From: an uncultured Lachnospiraceae bacterium
GTDB taxonomy: Bacteria; Bacillota; Clostridia; Lachnospirales; Lachnospiraceae
DNA length: 64,000 nucleotides
Assembly (NCBI GenBank): GCA_959022495.1
Contig: CAUEYX010000005.1
Coordinates: forward strand, 1 to 64,000
Reading direction: 5' to 3'
In this document: one piece after another, positions 61,005 to 64,000 of the stretch
How positions within the stretch are numbered: position 1 is the first letter of the stretch
Layout of the letters: each line of letters begins with the position of its first letter
Translations under genes and position numbers: made by a program
Notes under the pieces: model-generated
Seen by the model: the letters and a program-made list of their open reading frames with translations, nothing else
Databases searched by the model: none
Told to the model about the DNA's origin: nothing

Positions 61005-62345
61005 ATGAAGAAGAAAAAACTGATCAGTCTGCTTCTGGCAGCATCACTTATCGGCTCTATGGCGCTTACAGGATGCGGAAGCGGAGAAGGCGAAGGGGGA
61101 GATACTGCCGATAATGGGCTCCCGACTGTAACATTTACACACGGCTACTATCAGGACGAGTCAGAGTGGGCACCTGCGGCGGAGATGAGAAAGATCTATG
61201 AAGAGTTCGCGGAAGCGCACAAAGACGAATTCAACTTTGTGATCAAGGCAGACCAGGGCGGAGCAGAGGGGATCTACAATACGGCTCTCAACGATCTGAG
61301 CGCCGGAGAATTTTACGATATCGCTGACTTCGGCGGCTGGGACATTACAGAAGCGGCGGCAAGTGCGGACGCGATCATGGATCTGAAACCGTATCTGGAT
61401 GAGGATGAGGACCTGAAAGCGGGCGTCGGAGTTTGCTATGACCAGAACCTGACAGAGGACGGTAAGATCTATACAGTAAGAGAGCAGATCGAAGGCGTAG
61501 GCTTCTGGTACAACGAGGCGCTGTTTGAGCAGGCAGGGGCAGCGACACCGGATCAGTGGACATCATGGGCTGATTTTGACGAGGCCGTGGATAAGCTGGC
61601 CGCGGCGGGGATCTCGCCGTTCAGCCTGAACGCCGGATGGCCCACTAATATCCTGGCGGCAGGATATTCCCAGAGGGACGAGGCGTCGAGAGAGTTCTAT
61701 GCCAACGGTGGTTCCGTGGAGAGCTTCAACGATCCGTCCTTTATCGGAACAATGGAATTTCTTCAGACAAATGTGCTCCAGAAGATCGACGCGGCGCATT
61801 TTGGACCTGGCGGTGACGACGACAACCAGTATACAGAAGATTTCATAAGTGGAGACTCCGCGATGCTCTTCAATGGCGTATGGGCGACGGGCGACTTTGC
61901 GGACTGTGAGGCAGGTATTGAGAATATCAAACCGGCTGTATTCCCGACGGACGATGGGCAGACGGCAGGGCTCCTCTCCGGCGGATGCGGATATGTGGTT
62001 TCAGACAGTCTCTCTGACGAGCAGAAGGAAATCTGCATTGCGTTTATCAAGTACATGACCAGCCCGGAGATCGCAGCGAGGATCGTAGAGAATGGTATCG
62101 GCATGGTGCCGAGTACGGCAGTAGACTACGATACAGCGGCAGAAGAAGTAGAGAGCCCGGAAGGAAAGCTTCTCGTACAGGCCTGCCAGACTCTTCAGAG
62201 CGCGGACATCCAGGTGCTTGGCTGGGGCAACACCTTTGGAGATATGGAAGGTGAGATTCAGAATAAATACGCGGGACTCAAGGACGGATCCAAGACGCCG
62301 GAGGACGTTGCAGACGAACTGGATCAGGTACTGGCGGCAGAGTAA
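61005..62345 (+). CDS. Sugar ABC transporter substrate-binding lipoprotein
   Basis: A 446-residue lipoprotein. The signal peptide ends with ALTGC, so Cys24 is lipidated; a Gly/Glu/Asp-rich spacer follows. The family 1 binding-protein domain begins TVTFTHGYYQDESEWAPAAEMRKIYEEF and includes GFWYNEALFEQAG, FSLNAGWPTN and FNGVWATGDF. ATG 61005 has AAGGAGG 8-9 nt upstream. It is followed by two permeases, so it delivers the sugar or oligosaccharide to them. It shares blocks with the 49207 protein. Confidence 0.94.
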   Translation: MKKKKLISLLLAASLIGSMALTGCGSGEGEGGDTADNGLPTVTFTHGYYQDESEWAPAAEMRKIYEEFAEAHKDEFNFVIKADQGGAEGIYNTALNDLSAGEFYDIADFGGWDITEAAASADAIMDLKPYLDEDEDLKAGVGVCYDQNLTEDGKIYTVREQIEGVGFWYNEALFEQAGAATPDQWTSWADFDEAVDKLAAAGISPFSLNAGWPTNILAAGYSQRDEASREFYANGGSVESFNDPSFIGTMEFLQTNVLQKIDAAHFGPGGDDDNQYTEDFISGDSAMLFNGVWATGDFADCEAGIENIKPAVFPTDDGQTAGLLSGGCGYVVSDSLSDEQKEICIAFIKYMTSPEIAARIVENGIGMVPSTAVDYDTAAEEVESPEGKLLVQACQTLQSADIQVLGWGNTFGDMEGEIQNKYAGLKDGSKTPEDVADELDQVLAAE

Positions 62346-62410
62346 ACAGAGAAATGCATGGAGGCGGGTCTTTCAGAAAGACGCGGCGAAGGCAGCAATA
62401 TAATGGGAAG

Positions 62411-62439
62411 ACCGGGGACTGTCAAGGATAGTCCCCGGT
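62411..62439 (+). repeat. Hairpin between binding-protein and permease genes
   Basis: ACCGGGGACT (62411-62420) pairs perfectly with AGTCCCCGGT (62430-62439) around a 9-nt loop, with no T-run. Such intercistronic stems usually stabilise the upstream mRNA so more binding protein than permease is made. Confidence 0.75.
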
Positions 62440-62461
62440 TCTATGAAAGAGAGGATGAAAT

Positions 62462-63379
62462 ATGACGAGAAAAAAGAAAATCCTGAGCAGAAGGAGCTTG
62501 TTCATCATTGCGTTCCTGCTTCCGGCGGTCTTTTTGTTCGCAGTCATATATGCATACCCGCTGGTGAATATTATTGTCACATCGTTCTGCGAGTGGAACT
62601 CAAAGAATTTTGTGGCTCCGGAGTTCTTAGGCTGGGATCATATGTTTGACAATTATATTAAGATGTTCACCCTGGATAAGAATTTTCAGATGGCGCTGAT
62701 TAATTCCCTGAAATGGGTGGCGCTGACACTGGTGATCCAGGTGCCATGGGCGGTTCTTGTGGCTCTGGTACTGTCGAAGAAAGAGCGTGGATGGCGGTTC
62801 ACCCGCAATATGTTTGTAATACCCAATATCATCTCCACAGCAGCGATCGGACTGATCTTCCTGAATCTGTACAGTCCATCCCACGGCGTGATTACAGAAA
62901 TCTGCAGCATAATGGCGCCGGGAAGCGATGTGAGCGTACTGGCGAATGAAAAATGGGCGTTCTGGGGAGTTACCTTTTCATTTATTCTTTTTGGAGGATC
63001 GTCCTGCCTGCTGCTGCTCACACAGATTTTCTCCATTGATCCCGCGCTTTATGAGGCGGCGAAGGTGGACGGCGCGAGCGGACTTCAGATCGACCTGAAA
63101 ATTAAGCTCCCTCTGCTAAAGCCGATGATCGGGACAGTCGCCGTCATTGCGGCGAATTACGGTCTTTTGCTTTACAATGAGATAGCGCTGATCAGCGGAG
63201 GCGGACCGGACAACGCGACGTACAGTCTGAGCTATTATGTCTATAAGACGGCTCTTGGAAGCACGAAACTGAACTTTGCGAGAGGAAACGCGGCGGGCGT
63301 GGTACAGATGCTTCTGGGCATTGCCATCGTCGGAATGATCAACTGGTTTTTCCACCACCGGGGAAAGGAGGACGCGTGA
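62462..63379 (+). CDS. Sugar ABC transporter permease (MalF type)
   Basis: A 305-residue membrane permease with six helices, starting SLFIIAFLLPAVFLFAVIYAYPLVNIIVTSF. The EAA loop that contacts the ATPase is DPALYEAAKVDGASGLQIDLKIKLPLLKPMI. GGATG precedes the ATG. It is the first of the permease pair; the ATPase subunit is not in this window, as is common where a shared MsmK-type ATPase is used. Its stop overlaps the next start (TGATG). Confidence 0.95.
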   Translation: MTRKKKILSRRSLFIIAFLLPAVFLFAVIYAYPLVNIIVTSFCEWNSKNFVAPEFLGWDHMFDNYIKMFTLDKNFQMALINSLKWVALTLVIQVPWAVLVALVLSKKERGWRFTRNMFVIPNIISTAAIGLIFLNLYSPSHGVITEICSIMAPGSDVSVLANEKWAFWGVTFSFILFGGSSCLLLLTQIFSIDPALYEAAKVDGASGLQIDLKIKLPLLKPMIGTVAVIAANYGLLLYNEIALISGGGPDNATYSLSYYVYKTALGSTKLNFARGNAAGVVQMLLGIAIVGMINWFFHHRGKEDA

Positions 63380-64000
63380 TGAGGAATAACCGCGGGCTGA
63401 AAAAAATAAATAAAGAGCGGTCTGAGAGGGGAAGCATAGGGGCAAAGATTTTCCGCTACGTGATTATGGCGATTGTATTATTCATCTCGCTTTATCCGAT
63501 TCTCTGGGTTCTGCTCTCATCCTTCAAAGAGAAGCCGGGGGGACTCGGGCTGCCGGAAAAATGGGTGTTTGACGGTTACATTACCATATTTACAGAACTG
63601 GACATACAGACATATTTCTTTAACAGCATTGTGATTACCTTTTCTTCTACGCTGATCAGCGTAGCTGTGGTCGCGATGGCGGCATATGTAGCCGCAAGGA
63701 TGAATTTCCGCGGGAAAGGTCTGGTGACGCTGATGTTTTCAACGACCCTTTTTATTCCAGCAATCTCGATCTCCTTTCCAATCTACAGGCTGCTGGGCGG
63801 CCTGGGACTCCGGGATACAAGGATCGGGGTGATCTTTATCTATTCCGGGCTGGGAATCGCGGTGACGTATTTTATCCTTCAGAGCTATTTTATGTCGATT
63901 CCGCGGGAAATGGAGGAAGCGGCAAGGGTAGACGGATGCGGCTATGTAGGAACATTTATCAGGATCATCCTGCCGATCGCGAAGCCGGGGCTGGCAACTG
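63379..64000 (+). CDS. Sugar ABC transporter permease (MalG type), truncated by window end
   Basis: The first 207 residues of the second permease. N-terminal basic tail, helix IFRYVIMAIVLFISLYPILWVLLSSF, then GYITIFTELDIQTYFFNSIVIT, and the EAA loop PREMEEAARVDGCGYVGTFIRIILPIAKPGLAT at the edge. AAAGGAGG lies about 8 nt before the ATG, which overlaps the preceding stop by one base. The C-terminal helices lie beyond 64000. Confidence 0.93.
   Translation, partial: MRNNRGLKKINKERSERGSIGAKIFRYVIMAIVLFISLYPILWVLLSSFKEKPGGLGLPEKWVFDGYITIFTELDIQTYFFNSIVITFSSTLISVAVVAMAAYVAARMNFRGKGLVTLMFSTTLFIPAISISFPIYRLLGGLGLRDTRIGVIFIYSGLGIAVTYFILQSYFMSIPREMEEAARVDGCGYVGTFIRIILPIAKPGLAT

Noticed and set aside
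1..64000. CRISPR array, insertion sequence, prophage, rRNA or replication origin
   Set aside because: No spaced direct repeats, transposase, phage structural genes, rRNA core or DnaA-box cluster was seen; the only recombination gene is the small serine recombinase.

Overview
The window reads as chromosomal DNA from an anaerobic Firmicute of the Lachnospiraceae type (gut Clostridia). Evidence: a V-type ATP synthase operon in the order G/H-C-I-K-F-E-A-B-D, strong AGGAGG ribosome sites, a TPP riboswitch before a ThiT-type ECF component, VanR/YesM-like two-component systems, a B12-dependent diol dehydratase set and a carboxyspermidine-route polyamine operon. Genus cannot be fixed from the sequence alone.

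Layout. 0.1-9.3 kb: a small DUF6145-like gene, then the leftward V-ATPase operon. 9.4-18.1 kb: trmB, a tRNA-Lys(CTT), a very long palindrome, a D-2-hydroxyacid dehydrogenase, TPP riboswitch plus thiT, a two-component system, a MATE exporter and pyruvate kinase. 18.2-23.7 kb: leftward pduC-D-E-G-H plus cobalamin adenosyltransferase, with no shell genes. 24.1-31.5 kb: an M20 amidohydrolase broken by a 1-nt frameshift, yaaA, maf, a YgjP-type metallopeptidase and a second two-component system. 31.5-37.6 kb: a long leader with an intrinsic terminator, then speA-speE-speB-CASDH-CASDC. 37.7-43.4 kb: a class B PBP, a membrane-anchored phosphoesterase and a large LuxR-family ATPase regulator.

43.4-46.7 kb is the most unusual part. 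It holds an NTP_transf_5-type nucleotidyltransferase, a small serine recombinase, a 189-bp segment bounded by perfect 18-bp inverted repeats, a PqqD-like protein, and a 139-aa protein with a RiPP-leader-like N-terminus (W-x2-P, then EYVAAC). The segment carries two consensus-like promoters, both pointing away from the PqqD operon in this copy. This looks like an invertible promoter that switches a RiPP-like cassette on and off, shown here in the presumed OFF state.

46.8-64.0 kb is a glycan-use locus: GH4 glycosidase, BadF-type sugar kinase, a solute-binding protein beside a YesM-type sensor kinase, a GH65 phosphorylase broken by a 1-nt frameshift, a HAD phosphatase, a 1709-aa cell-anchored GH98-like enzyme with two F5/8C domains, and an ABC sugar importer whose second permease runs off the window end. 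A reasonable working model is extracellular cleavage of a host or plant glycan, import by the ABC system, and intracellular breakdown by GH4/GH65 with phosphorylation by the kinase. The substrate is inferred only.
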